From: Arthrobacter sp. FW306-2-2C-D06B
GTDB lineage: Bacteria; Actinomycetota; Actinomycetes; Actinomycetales; Micrococcaceae
Reading direction: 5' to 3'
Assembly (NCBI RefSeq): GCF_021789175.1
Contig: NZ_CP084560.1
Span: 3,224,001 to 3,288,000 of the forward strand
Length of the DNA: 64,000 nt
The position numbers were made by a program, and so were the translations under genes. Position 1 is the first letter of the stretch. The number at the start of each line of letters is the position of its first letter. Under the pieces are notes generated by a model. It ran no database searches and was not told where the DNA came from. It was given only the letters and a program-made list of their open reading frames with translations. Positions 35,612 to 43,768 of the stretch are shown here, one piece after another.

Positions 35612-36550
35612 GTGCGCTTGCCACTGTTCAATATTTTCGACTTTCCGAAGCACAAGAATTTCTATGAGGCGATCCAAGCTGCAGGTCCAGTTGGCGCGTG
35701 GAACCTTATGAAGGAGCTAGACGCGCTTGATCGGCCCATCTACCGGGCAAACCAACCTGACATAGACAATTTCGCACTCTTGAAGGCCCGGGCCCTGGAT
35801 TTCATGAATGCTGTCCCTGGGCTTGATCGGTTTGACAAGGAGTTGCACGCCACGAGCTTTGCTGAATACGGACCGAAGCTGCAGTTTGAATCGACTTTCA
35901 TCAATCTGTGGATGAAAGACACTGAGACCCTGTTTCGGGACGTTGTGACCGTCGATGGGCGCCATCACCTTCACGAGGCGGCGTCCAGTGGCAGAGGGGT
36001 AATCGCTCTCCCGCTGCATCTGGGACCCTCATATGCCGCCATTCCCATGCTCGCTTATGAAATGCCGACGACGACGCTCTACAACCGAATGAATTTTGAC
36101 GAGATCCACGCAGCGTCCTTTCCTGATTTGGACTTCCGCGGGATCCGGCTCGGGAGCACATCGGCGATGCGCTCTGGCCTGGCCGCCCTGCGTGAGGGCA
36201 GGATCTTCTCCATGTTCCCTGAACTGGACCCTCGTGGAGTGGATGAGCACCACGCCCGAATTCCCTTCTTGGGAACAACCATCATGGCTCCCACCGGTCC
36301 GATTGTCCTGAGCCATGTTTCGGGTGCCCCTATGGTCCCACTCACCCTCAGGGCTATCGGCGACGGGCGCTTTCGACTCAAATACCACCCTGCCATACCA
36401 CCGCCGGCATCTCCCGATGAACGTCGCCGCTCCCTCCTGGCCGTTTGGGATGTCATTGAGTCCGAGCTTCTCGCCGGCGACGTCGGAGAATGGGAAATGT
36501 GGTTCGAATTTGACCGGATGCTACCCCAGGTATGGGCCATCGAATCATGA
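35612..36550 (+). CDS. LpxL/HtrB-like acyltransferase-fold protein in the peptide cluster
   Basis: A 312-aa protein related to lysophospholipid/lipid-A acyltransferases. GVIALPLHLGPSYAAIPML (about 129-147) aligns with the HX4D/E motif block, and GRIFSMFPELDPRG...IPFLGTTIMAPTGPIVLSHVSGAPMVPL follows the family's second and third blocks. His136 is present, but the acidic partner expected at 141 is Tyr. GTG 35612 with GGGGGG upstream is preferred over TTG 35600. No clear N-terminal membrane anchor is seen. The stop overlaps the ABC ATPase start (ATGA). Possible role: N- or side-chain acylation of the peptide, or handling of a lipid partner. The odd active site makes this uncertain. Confidence 0.7.
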   Translation: MRLPLFNIFDFPKHKNFYEAIQAAGPVGAWNLMKELDALDRPIYRANQPDIDNFALLKARALDFMNAVPGLDRFDKELHATSFAEYGPKLQFESTFINLWMKDTETLFRDVVTVDGRHHLHEAASSGRGVIALPLHLGPSYAAIPMLAYEMPTTTLYNRMNFDEIHAASFPDLDFRGIRLGSTSAMRSGLAALREGRIFSMFPELDPRGVDEHHARIPFLGTTIMAPTGPIVLSHVSGAPMVPLTLRAIGDGRFRLKYHPAIPPPASPDERRRSLLAVWDVIESELLAGDVGEWEMWFEFDRMLPQVWAIES

Positions 36551-37329
36551 CTGTTGCCCCTCTTCCCGCCATTTCTCTCAAAGGCGTTCGTCGCCTCTAT
36601 GACGACGGTGCCGGAAACGAGAAAACTGCGCTAGAAATTGATGAACTCGAGATCCGGTCGGGTGAACTTGTTGCCGTCATTGGCCCATCTGGATCCGGCA
36701 AGTCAACCCTGCTCCAATTGGTCGGGGGGATCGATTCGCCGACTGCGGGGAGCATAGACGTAGCAGGACTCCGGGTCTCCGGGATGGATGAAAAACAGAA
36801 GACAATCTTCCGGCGAGAGAATATTGGATTCATTTTCCAGGCATTTCATCTTGTTCCAAGCATGACAGTGGTGGAGAACGTCGGATTGTCATCGATTGTT
36901 TCCTGTCAAAAAGGCTTTCGTTGGCGAGCAGACGCTCTGGTGCTGCTCGATCAGCTGGGACTGTTTGAATATGCCGATAGGTTTCCCGATCAATTGTCAG
37001 GCGGGCAACGTCAGCGGGTCGCCGTAGGTCGAGCGCTATTCGGGGCTCCTGGCGTCGTCCTGGCCGATGAGCCGACGGGAAGCCTCGACTCCGGGAATAG
37101 GGATATTGTTCTCCATCTGATTCGCGACGCGATCGGAGACGGTCGTCGCACGACCGGGCTGATCGTCACCCATGATCCATATGCTGCGAGTTACGCCGAC
37201 CGGATCATCGCGCTGCGGGACGGGAAGATCGTTGATCAACTTGACCTGACCCTCAACGGACCACCTCGGGAGGGAGATTCTCACCATGATGAGCGCGTTC
37301 GCTCGTGGTTTGCGGCAACTTCGCTTTGA
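36547..37329 (+). CDS. ABC exporter ATP-binding protein (MacB/LolD type)
   Basis: A 260-aa ATPase with Walker [10 protein letters not shown] (46-54), Q-loop FIFQAFHLVPSMT, signature LSGGQRQRVAVGRAL (150-164), Walker B VVLADEPTGSLDSGN and switch His in LIVTHDPYA. The LVPSMTVVENV and DEPTGSLD wording is typical of MacB/LolD ATPases that pair with FtsX-fold permeases. It overlaps the preceding gene by four bases and the permease gene by 44 bases. Likely powers export of, or immunity to, the cluster's peptide product. Confidence 0.9.
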   Translation: MTVAPLPAISLKGVRRLYDDGAGNEKTALEIDELEIRSGELVAVIGPSGSGKSTLLQLVGGIDSPTAGSIDVAGLRVSGMDEKQKTIFRRENIGFIFQAFHLVPSMTVVENVGLSSIVSCQKGFRWRADALVLLDQLGLFEYADRFPDQLSGGQRQRVAVGRALFGAPGVVLADEPTGSLDSGNRDIVLHLIRDAIGDGRRTTGLIVTHDPYAASYADRIIALRDGKIVDQLDLTLNGPPREGDSHHDERVRSWFAATSL

Positions 37330-39769
37330 TTTTCCACGATATGGAGTCGCAGCGGTTGCGCTGGTGTTCGGCGTAGCGCTCATTTTCGGCACTCTCCTCA
37401 CATCTAAGAGCATCAACGACCAGATCTCGCAAGGAGTTGGCTCGCTATCAGGCATTGGCGACTTCGCCGTGGTCCCTGCTATTCCCGGGACCACGGTCCC
37501 GGAGAGCGCAGTGAAGGCCTTGGCGGAGCTCCCTGGCGTTGCGACGCCGATCCCGACTCTGGCACGAAATTCGAGCGTCCGGCCTGCGGGAACCGTCGGA
37601 ACAGGCCGCCCGCTGACGGTTACGGGTTACCCCACTACGTTCAACTCTGAGTTTCAACTCATGAGGCTTGAGCTACGGGGACGGCTCCCTGCCGTAAACA
37701 AGCCTGAGGCACTGGTTCCGTCTGACGTGGCTTCGCGTTTAGGCGTGGACGTAGGCGATTCGCTGGTGGTCGCGTCGAGCGACGCTACCACGCAACTGCG
37801 AATCGTAGGGGTGTTCAATGGCAAGGTTCTTGGTCCGTTGGCGTACGACAATATTTTCGTCGATTTGTCGTACGCCCAGATGATATTCAAGCAACAAGGC
37901 CAGGTATCAAGGGTCGACATCCAGCTGACGGCCGGAAACTCCGCTGAACGCTGGCAGAGCGAGTATTCGTCCAGCCTGCCTCCTCAGTTCAAAGTACAGG
38001 ACACTTCTGCCTTCAATTCGACCCTCGGCCCCCTCCTCGCGGTTGTTTCACTCATCTTGATGATCGCCTCCGGCACCGTACTGGGCATCTCGATCCTGCT
38101 CTCAGCGACGGCCTTCCAGTCCGTCGTAAATGCCCGTCGGCTGACTTATGGTGTCATGCGCGCTGCCGGCGCCCGCGGTTCCTGGCTGGCGGGCGCCGTC
38201 TTTTATGAGGCACTGACGCTCGCGTTCGCGTGCTCGATGGTCGGGCTGGGGCTTGGGTTTGGTGTCAGCTGGATCCTCAACCAAGGGCTATCGTCGATCG
38301 GCAACATACCTCCAACAACCATTGCGGTCGAACTTTGGCAAGTTCTGCTTGCCATTCTGAGCGGCGTCGCCGCGGGCTGCGCCGGGGCGGCCCGGGCCAT
38401 AATGAAAGTGCTGCGCCAGGCCCCTCTTACGGCTATCTCGCCTGAAGACGCAGAGCGCAGGTCTTCAACGAGATTCCGCGTCGCCCTCGGCATCATGCTC
38501 CTCGTATTCGGAGCCGGCAGCTACTGGCTTGACTCCATTGTCGTGAAGCTCGTTGGCTTCGTCATATCGCTGGCCGCCGCGGGACTCCTTGCTCCGTCAG
38601 TTCTCATCGCCTGCACCAGGCTGCAGATCTTCAAAGGATGGACAGGGAAGGCTGCGGCTCAGCGCCTGCGCAAACACGCATCCCTCGACTCCACGACGGC
38701 CATCATGGGGATTGTCGTCTGCCTGGGTACGGCCCTTGTGATCGGGGTCGGCTCCGTACGGAGCGCCATGATGGAGCAGATTGGCCGTCAATTCGGGGCC
38801 GACATTCAAATATCGTCCACGACGCCCATCACCGAGAAACTGGACAAACGCTTGGGGTCCATTGAGATGATCAACCGGGTTTCGGACACAGTTTGGGATC
38901 ACGCGGCGTTGCAGTTCCAAGGCTCCACGACCCAGGTTGCAATCCTGGCTGTCGATCCAAATAGCTACTTCGCCACTGCTCAGCTTCCATGGCGCCAAGG
39001 AAGTGACGGATCTGCGCCCGTTGCCCTCAAAAAGGGCGGCGCGGTCATCATTCCTGAAGCTCTCGCCGCCAGCCGCGATATTTCCTTGGGCGACTACGTC
39101 AGATTGGATCGGGCGGGTAAGACCCTCCAGCTTCGCCTTGTCGGGACGTATGCGTCCTTGGCAACAGGGAATCAGGTGGTGATGAGTCGCGACGCGGCAG
39201 CCGAGCTCGGAATTACCGGATCCAATGGCTGGAATGTAGAAGCGAGACCGGGTGTCGACGTCACAGCGCTCCGGGACACGATCGCCGATTCAGTTGCCGA
39301 CATCCCTGGCGTCTCGGTGATCACAGCCGCCAAAATGAAGGAGCGCGCAGAATCAGAGCTCGGCTCCTACGCCGGAGCCGCCTTCGGCATCGTGGTGCTT
39401 GCGCTCAGTCTCGGCGCGATCGGCGCGGCCGGCCTGTTCTCGATCGGCGTCGCTCGTCGGGAGAAAGAGTTCGGGATGTTGCGCGCGATTGGTGCCACCC
39501 GGGGCGACATAACGAGGCTCGTTGCCGTTGACGCGATCTTGATTGGAATCGCGGCGCTTGCTTCGGGACTTCTCGTTGGTCAGTTGGCTGGGTGGATACT
39601 GACCCGGCTTGTCGCCGGGGCACTCGGAGTGACGCTGAGCGCGACTGTTTCCGTCCTGGCATTCAGTGGAATCGCAATTGTCACCTTGACTGCATTGTGC
39701 ATGGCGGCGATAGGACCGAGCCGCAGGGCGGCTCGAATAGAGCCTGTAGCGGCCCTGAGGGCCGAGTAA
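37286..39769 (+). CDS. Large FtsX-type ABC permease (MacB-like)
   Basis: An 827-aa membrane protein with a duplicated FtsX architecture: an N-terminal helix (about 18-37, VAAVALVFGVALIFGTLLTS), an extracytoplasmic MacB-PCD-like domain, a helix group around 245-440, a further helix near 475-490, a second extracytoplasmic domain, and three C-terminal helices (about 700-820). GMLRAIGATRGDITRLVAVDAILIGI is the classic FtsX C-terminal motif. A GGAGGGAG site precedes ATG 37286 (ATG 37289 is also possible). No peptidase domain is fused. Its TAA overlaps the next start (TAATG). Fits a one-protein exporter or immunity pump working with the adjacent ATPase. Confidence 0.88.
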   Translation: MMSAFARGLRQLRFDFPRYGVAAVALVFGVALIFGTLLTSKSINDQISQGVGSLSGIGDFAVVPAIPGTTVPESAVKALAELPGVATPIPTLARNSSVRPAGTVGTGRPLTVTGYPTTFNSEFQLMRLELRGRLPAVNKPEALVPSDVASRLGVDVGDSLVVASSDATTQLRIVGVFNGKVLGPLAYDNIFVDLSYAQMIFKQQGQVSRVDIQLTAGNSAERWQSEYSSSLPPQFKVQDTSAFNSTLGPLLAVVSLILMIASGTVLGISILLSATAFQSVVNARRLTYGVMRAAGARGSWLAGAVFYEALTLAFACSMVGLGLGFGVSWILNQGLSSIGNIPPTTIAVELWQVLLAILSGVAAGCAGAARAIMKVLRQAPLTAISPEDAERRSSTRFRVALGIMLLVFGAGSYWLDSIVVKLVGFVISLAAAGLLAPSVLIACTRLQIFKGWTGKAAAQRLRKHASLDSTTAIMGIVVCLGTALVIGVGSVRSAMMEQIGRQFGADIQISSTTPITEKLDKRLGSIEMINRVSDTVWDHAALQFQGSTTQVAILAVDPNSYFATAQLPWRQGSDGSAPVALKKGGAVIIPEALAASRDISLGDYVRLDRAGKTLQLRLVGTYASLATGNQVVMSRDAAAELGITGSNGWNVEARPGVDVTALRDTIADSVADIPGVSVITAAKMKERAESELGSYAGAAFGIVVLALSLGAIGAAGLFSIGVARREKEFGMLRAIGATRGDITRLVAVDAILIGIAALASGLLVGQLAGWILTRLVAGALGVTLSATVSVLAFSGIAIVTLTALCMAAIGPSRRAARIEPVAALRAE

Positions 39770-40875
39770 TGGCCGATAGAGGAGGAGCGAAGACCGGCTG
39801 CCGCCCGTTGAGACTGCGGGACAGCGTTCTGGTATTCAACCGCGATTGTCGAATGCAGTTCATTTGTACCATGGAACTCAGGGTCCTTGAATTCGACGTA
39901 TCCCCGTTTGTGATCGAGTTGATCCCGTTGCTTGACGGGTTGAATTCCATCGAGAGGATCGAATCGATCCTCGAAGGAAGTGCCGGGTTCAGTCGCAAAT
40001 CGCTTGAAAACGTCCTGGCCATCATGGAAACCGAGCGCCTCTTTGATAGATACCCGCAGCCGGAGTATTTGAACGCAAACAGGTTCGAACGTCAAGAGAG
40101 GCTGTTCCAGGAGTTCGCATCCACGTTTTCCCTTGCTAGCTCGCCGACTCAACTGCAGGAAAGACTCCGTACTTCGAAAGTCGTGGTCGTGGGAGTCGGC
40201 GGGACCGGGACCTGGCTACTGCAATCCCTTGTCGCCGCAGGCATCGGCAGAATTGAGATTTTCGATCCGGACATTGTAGAACTCACAAACTTGAACCGGC
40301 AGATCCTATTTCAGCCGGGCGACCTAGGCTTGGCTAAGGTGGACGTCTCCGCCGAACGGTTCACGTCGATAGACGAGAACCTTCAGGTCACGGCGAACCG
40401 TCATCGAGTGGTTGCAGCAGCAGATCTCGAATCGGCGCTAAGGGATGCCAGCCTGGTGGTCGGATGCGCCGATGAGCCCGACGTCGTCGTCATCTCGGAT
40501 ATCATCGCTGAAGCCGCGATGGAAGCGCGCGTTCCCCACATTGTCGGTGGCGCATATGGCGGAAACCTGGGGGTGCCCGGCACCAGCATCATCCCTGGAC
40601 AGACGGTGTGCTGGCAATGCATTCGCGCACAGACCATGAACGATCACAGCCGCTCCAATTTCCTTCCGCTCAAGGGACGGACGAGGAGCGGCGGAAGCAC
40701 CGCAGCCATTTCGGGCTTGGTAGCGAATCTGGCAGCCTGGGAGGCCATGCGGATCCTGCTCGGGTTGCCGCTTGCGTTGTCCGGGCAGGTGCGGGAACTC
40801 GAGCTGTTCACCTTGGACTGGCGCGTCCGAAAGCTCGCAGGCCTTCCAGATTGCAGGTGTGAGGCCCAGCAATAA
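39769..40875 (+). CDS. E1-like adenylating enzyme with N-terminal PqqD-like leader-binding domain (MccB/PaaA/ThiF type)
   Basis: A 368-aa protein. Residues 14-95 look like a RiPP recognition element as found in ThiF-like TOMM and MccB/PaaA proteins: LRDSVLVFNRD, a beta-rich strand set, then FVIELIPLLDGLNSIERI and helices. Residues 136-330 form the adenylation domain: VVVVGVGGTGTWLLQ (GxGGxG 142-147), IFDPDIVELTNLNRQ (D166, N174, R177) and K190. CWQC (281-284) supplies two zinc ligands; the second pair is CRC (362-364) instead of CxxC. Unlike many cyclodehydratase partners, the ATP site looks complete. Predicted to bind the leader and activate a peptide carboxylate as the adenylate. The start overlaps the permease stop (TAATG). 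Confidence 0.85.
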   Translation: MADRGGAKTGCRPLRLRDSVLVFNRDCRMQFICTMELRVLEFDVSPFVIELIPLLDGLNSIERIESILEGSAGFSRKSLENVLAIMETERLFDRYPQPEYLNANRFERQERLFQEFASTFSLASSPTQLQERLRTSKVVVVGVGGTGTWLLQSLVAAGIGRIEIFDPDIVELTNLNRQILFQPGDLGLAKVDVSAERFTSIDENLQVTANRHRVVAAADLESALRDASLVVGCADEPDVVVISDIIAEAAMEARVPHIVGGAYGGNLGVPGTSIIPGQTVCWQCIRAQTMNDHSRSNFLPLKGRTRSGGSTAAISGLVANLAAWEAMRILLGLPLALSGQVRELELFTLDWRVRKLAGLPDCRCEAQQ

Positions 40876-41703
40876 CTACTGCTTCGCCGGATCCTCACCG
40901 TTGGCGGCCTGCTCGCCGTTTCCGGTCTCGTTCACCCGCACACCGTACTGCGGCCGGCCGTCGGGAAGGTCCGGGTAGCGGACGCCGGCGGTTGGCCGCG
41001 CGGCCGCGGCCGGGGCCGGGGCATCCGCAACAGGCTGGGCGGGTTCGCCGCCCGTACCCTGTCCGGCTTCGGGTCCGCGCTGGCCATAGGGGTCCTGCCA
41101 TGACGCCGGACGTTCCGGGGCCGGGCCCTGGGGTGCACCTGGATGGGCCGGCGGGTTCCGGTAGTCCTGCGGCGTGTATGCCTGCGGCGGCCGGCCGAAG
41201 GCTGCCTCGGAAGGATTCATCGGCAATTGGTGAAGGAGACGTCGGGCTTCGTGGGATGCCTCCAACGCGACAATGACGTCATAGTTCGTCGCAACTACCT
41301 GGCTGGTGGAGGTGAAGTCCCGCTTCCCGCGCTGCGCAGCGTAGGTGACAATCCCGAAGAGCATGAAGAATGCCGCACCCATGAGGACCGAGGTCACAAT
41401 CGAGAAGGGCCCCCCGGCCGGGGTAAAGAACGAAAGCATGACGCCCACGAACAGGCCGAACCACATACCGCTCAGGGCGCCGGACAAAGCGACCCGCGGG
41501 TAGCTGAGCCGTCCCGTTACCCGTTCCACCATTTTGAGGTCGTTTCCGACAATGGAGACATGCTGGACGGGGAACTGCTGGTCGGCAAGATAATCCACCG
41601 CCTTCTGGGCATCGAGATAGGAAGTGTAAGAGCCCACGGTGTCGCCCTTGGGGACGCTGCGGGATTCCTCCGTGGCCTTAGGGGCACCGAAAATGTTCGC
41701 CAT
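40876..41703 (-). CDS. General stress protein-like membrane protein (YflT/GSP17M domain)
   Basis: A 275-aa protein. The N-terminal domain GSYTSYLDAQKAVDYLADQQFPVQHVSIVGNDLKMVERVTGRL matches the general-stress-protein-17M-like domain, followed by two membrane helices (roughly 80-105 and 112-135) separated by a short turn. The C-terminal 110 residues are Pro/Gln/Ala-rich and disordered. ATG 41703 has a GGGGG site. Its stop abuts the E1-like gene stop with no spacer, marking the right edge of the low-GC block. Confidence 0.8.
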   Translation of the reverse strand: MANIFGAPKATEESRSVPKGDTVGSYTSYLDAQKAVDYLADQQFPVQHVSIVGNDLKMVERVTGRLSYPRVALSGALSGMWFGLFVGVMLSFFTPAGGPFSIVTSVLMGAAFFMLFGIVTYAAQRGKRDFTSTSQVVATNYDVIVALEASHEARRLLHQLPMNPSEAAFGRPPQAYTPQDYRNPPAHPGAPQGPAPERPASWQDPYGQRGPEAGQGTGGEPAQPVADAPAPAAAARPTAGVRYPDLPDGRPQYGVRVNETGNGEQAANGEDPAKQ

Positions 41704-41779
41704 ACCCCCATTCTGTCCCATACACATGTGAACCGGCTGAAATTCAGCTAAAAGAGAGCAGACTCGGTAGCCTGTAAGG

Positions 41780-43063
41780 GTGAGCACAAATCCTTCACGC
41801 ATCTTTGTTGCGCGCTTGCTCGGCCTCGACGTTTTCGACCCGCTCGGCGATCGCCTGGGCCGGCTGCGCGATGTCGTGGTGCTCTCGCGCGGCCTGCGCG
41901 GGGCCCCGCACGCAGTGGGTATCGTCGTCGAAGTTCCGGGCAAGAAGCGCGTCTTCGTTCCCATGACGAGGCTGACGTCCATGGACCAGAGCCAGATCAT
42001 CTGCACCGGGCTCGTCAATCTGCGCCGCTTCCAGCAACGCGGTGCCGAGCAGCTGGTGGTCGGCGAGCTCTTCGATCGCAAGGTGACCCTCAAGGACGGC
42101 AGCGGCGATGCCATCATCGAAGACATCGCCATGGATCAGCAGCGCAACGGTGACTGGCTGGTCTCCAAACTCTTCATTCGACGCGGCACCTCTACCTCCA
42201 GGCTGCGGGGGCTGCGCCGCGGTCACACCCTCCTGGTGGACTGGGCGGACACGCTGCAGGGCTCCGAGAACGATCCCCAAGGCGCCAGCCACTTCGTTGC
42301 GACCCACGAGGACCTCAAACCGGCCGACTTTGCCGACGCACTCCAGGAGATGTCGGACAAGCGACGGATCGAAGTGGCCAGCGAGCTCCAGGACGAACGC
42401 CTCGCGGACGTTCTCCAGGAATTGCCGGAAGAGGACCAGGTGACGCTCTTGTCCGCCCTGGACAACGAACGCGCAGCGGACGTGCTGGAAGAGATGGACC
42501 CGGACGACGCCGCAGACCTGTTGGCAGACCTTCCTTCCGCGAAGGCCGAGGAACTGCTGCTCCTCATGGAGCCCGATGAGGCCGACGACGTGCGCCGGCT
42601 CCTGCAGTATGACGAAGACACCGCCGGCGGCCTCATGACCCCGGTTCCCGTCATCCTTCCCCCCGAAGCCACCGTCGCTGAGGCTCTCGCCCACGTGCGC
42701 AGCGAGGAACTCTCCCCCGCCCTGGCCTCTGCTATCTTTATCTGCCGCCCGCCGCTGGAGACCCCGACGGGCCGATTCCTCGGCGTCGTGCATATCCAGC
42801 AATTGCTCCGGAGCGCCCCGCCCGAACAGCTGGGCAGCATCGTGGACAAGAACCTGGAGCCGGTTTCCGATCACGCCAGCGTCAGCGAGGTCAGCCACAC
42901 CATGGCCTCCTATAACCTCAACTCCCTCCCGGTCGTGAATAGCGCCGGTCGCCTCGTAGGGGCGGTGACTGTTGACGACCTCTTGGACCATTTGCTCCCG
43001 GACGACTGGCGAACCCACGAAGACGGAGCCCCGATCAGGAAACTAGGAGGCCGAATTGGCTGA
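41780..43063 (+). CDS. PRC-barrel/MgtE-N/CBS protein without transporter domain
   Basis: A 427-aa cytosolic protein. The first 160 residues contain two PRC-barrel-like segments (LGLDVFDPLGDRLGRLRDVVV, LFDRKVTLKDGSGDAIIEDIAM). Residues about 175-290 are the MgtE N-terminal superhelix (LADVLQELPEEDQVTLLSAL, EEMDPDDAADLLADLP). Two CBS motifs follow (TAGGLMTPVPVILPPEATVAEAL; NSLPVVNSAGRLVGAVTVDDLLDHLL). The MgtE transmembrane domain is absent, so it is a sensor-like relative, not a channel. GTG 41780 lies 6 nt after TAGCCT, a leaderless arrangement. The DUF1003 gene follows with a small overlap. Confidence 0.85.
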   Translation: MSTNPSRIFVARLLGLDVFDPLGDRLGRLRDVVVLSRGLRGAPHAVGIVVEVPGKKRVFVPMTRLTSMDQSQIICTGLVNLRRFQQRGAEQLVVGELFDRKVTLKDGSGDAIIEDIAMDQQRNGDWLVSKLFIRRGTSTSRLRGLRRGHTLLVDWADTLQGSENDPQGASHFVATHEDLKPADFADALQEMSDKRRIEVASELQDERLADVLQELPEEDQVTLLSALDNERAADVLEEMDPDDAADLLADLPSAKAEELLLLMEPDEADDVRRLLQYDEDTAGGLMTPVPVILPPEATVAEALAHVRSEELSPALASAIFICRPPLETPTGRFLGVVHIQQLLRSAPPEQLGSIVDKNLEPVSDHASVSEVSHTMASYNLNSLPVVNSAGRLVGAVTVDDLLDHLLPDDWRTHEDGAPIRKLGGRIG

Positions 43064-43757
43064 GAAGCCCACCAGCGGAGGACTGGACACCCCGCTCGAG
43101 CTACGTTCCCGCATGCTGCCGAACTTCGGCAGCGATCCCGATGCCTTCGGCCGATTTGCCGAGCGCTTCGCCCGATACATGGGTACGGCGAATTTCCTGT
43201 TCTACATGACGATCTTCGTGATCGTCTGGATCGCGTTCAACGTTATTGGCTTGTTCGGCTTCCAATGGGATCCCTACCCGTTCATCCTCCTGAATCTCTT
43301 CTTCTCCACGCAGGCCTCCTACGCCGCACCCCTGATCCTGTTGGCCCAGAACCGCCAGGACGACAGGGACCGCGTGACAATCGAGCAGGACCGCGCCCGA
43401 GACGAGCGCAATCTGGCTGACACCGAATACCTGACCCGTGAGGTCGCGGCTCTTCGCATCGCCTTGCGCGAGGTCGCCACCAGGGACTACGTACGTGCAG
43501 AACTCCGCTCGCTCCTGTCAGATCTGCTCGAAGCGCAGGAGGAGTTGGGTCCGAACAATTCCGGCGGCTCCAACAACGGCGAGAAAGCCAAGGACAAAAT
43601 CAAGGACAAGCGCAATAAACAGCGCAATCCCCCCACGCAACAGATTCCCAAGGTCCATCCGGCCCATTCCAACGCGGAGCAATCTGCCCCCGACCTCTCG
43701 GCAGTCGGCACTTCGCCGGCGCGTCACTCAAGTCCTCCCACCCAGCCCGAAAGCTGA
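43056..43757 (+). CDS. DUF1003 membrane protein
   Basis: A 233-aa protein. AEKPTSGGLDTPL then two helices (about 47-67 and 78-100) with PYPFILLNLFFSTQASYAAPLILLAQNRQDDRDR, the DUF1003 hallmark. A charged coiled-coil-like stretch (RDRVTIEQDRARDERNLADTEYL) and a disordered Lys/Asn-rich tail follow. The TTG start has AGGAGG at ideal spacing and overlaps the MgtE-N gene. Neighbourhood conservation with MgtE-N and mrp is known in actinobacteria. Function unknown. Confidence 0.86.
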   Translation: MAEKPTSGGLDTPLELRSRMLPNFGSDPDAFGRFAERFARYMGTANFLFYMTIFVIVWIAFNVIGLFGFQWDPYPFILLNLFFSTQASYAAPLILLAQNRQDDRDRVTIEQDRARDERNLADTEYLTREVAALRIALREVATRDYVRAELRSLLSDLLEAQEELGPNNSGGSNNGEKAKDKIKDKRNKQRNPPTQQIPKVHPAHSNAEQSAPDLSAVGTSPARHSSPPTQPES

Positions 43758-43768
43758 ACATCCACCCC

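Noticed and set aside
35073..35624. 183-aa minus-strand frame across the precursor region
   Set aside because: No RBS or motif, runs through a terminator and hairpin; the short plus-strand peptide with a perfect SD site is better supported.
39769..40875. Interpreting the E1-like gene as a second MoeB/ThiF cofactor enzyme
   Set aside because: It has an extra N-terminal recognition-type domain, is coupled to exporter genes, and no ubiquitin-like carrier with a Gly-Gly tail is encoded nearby.
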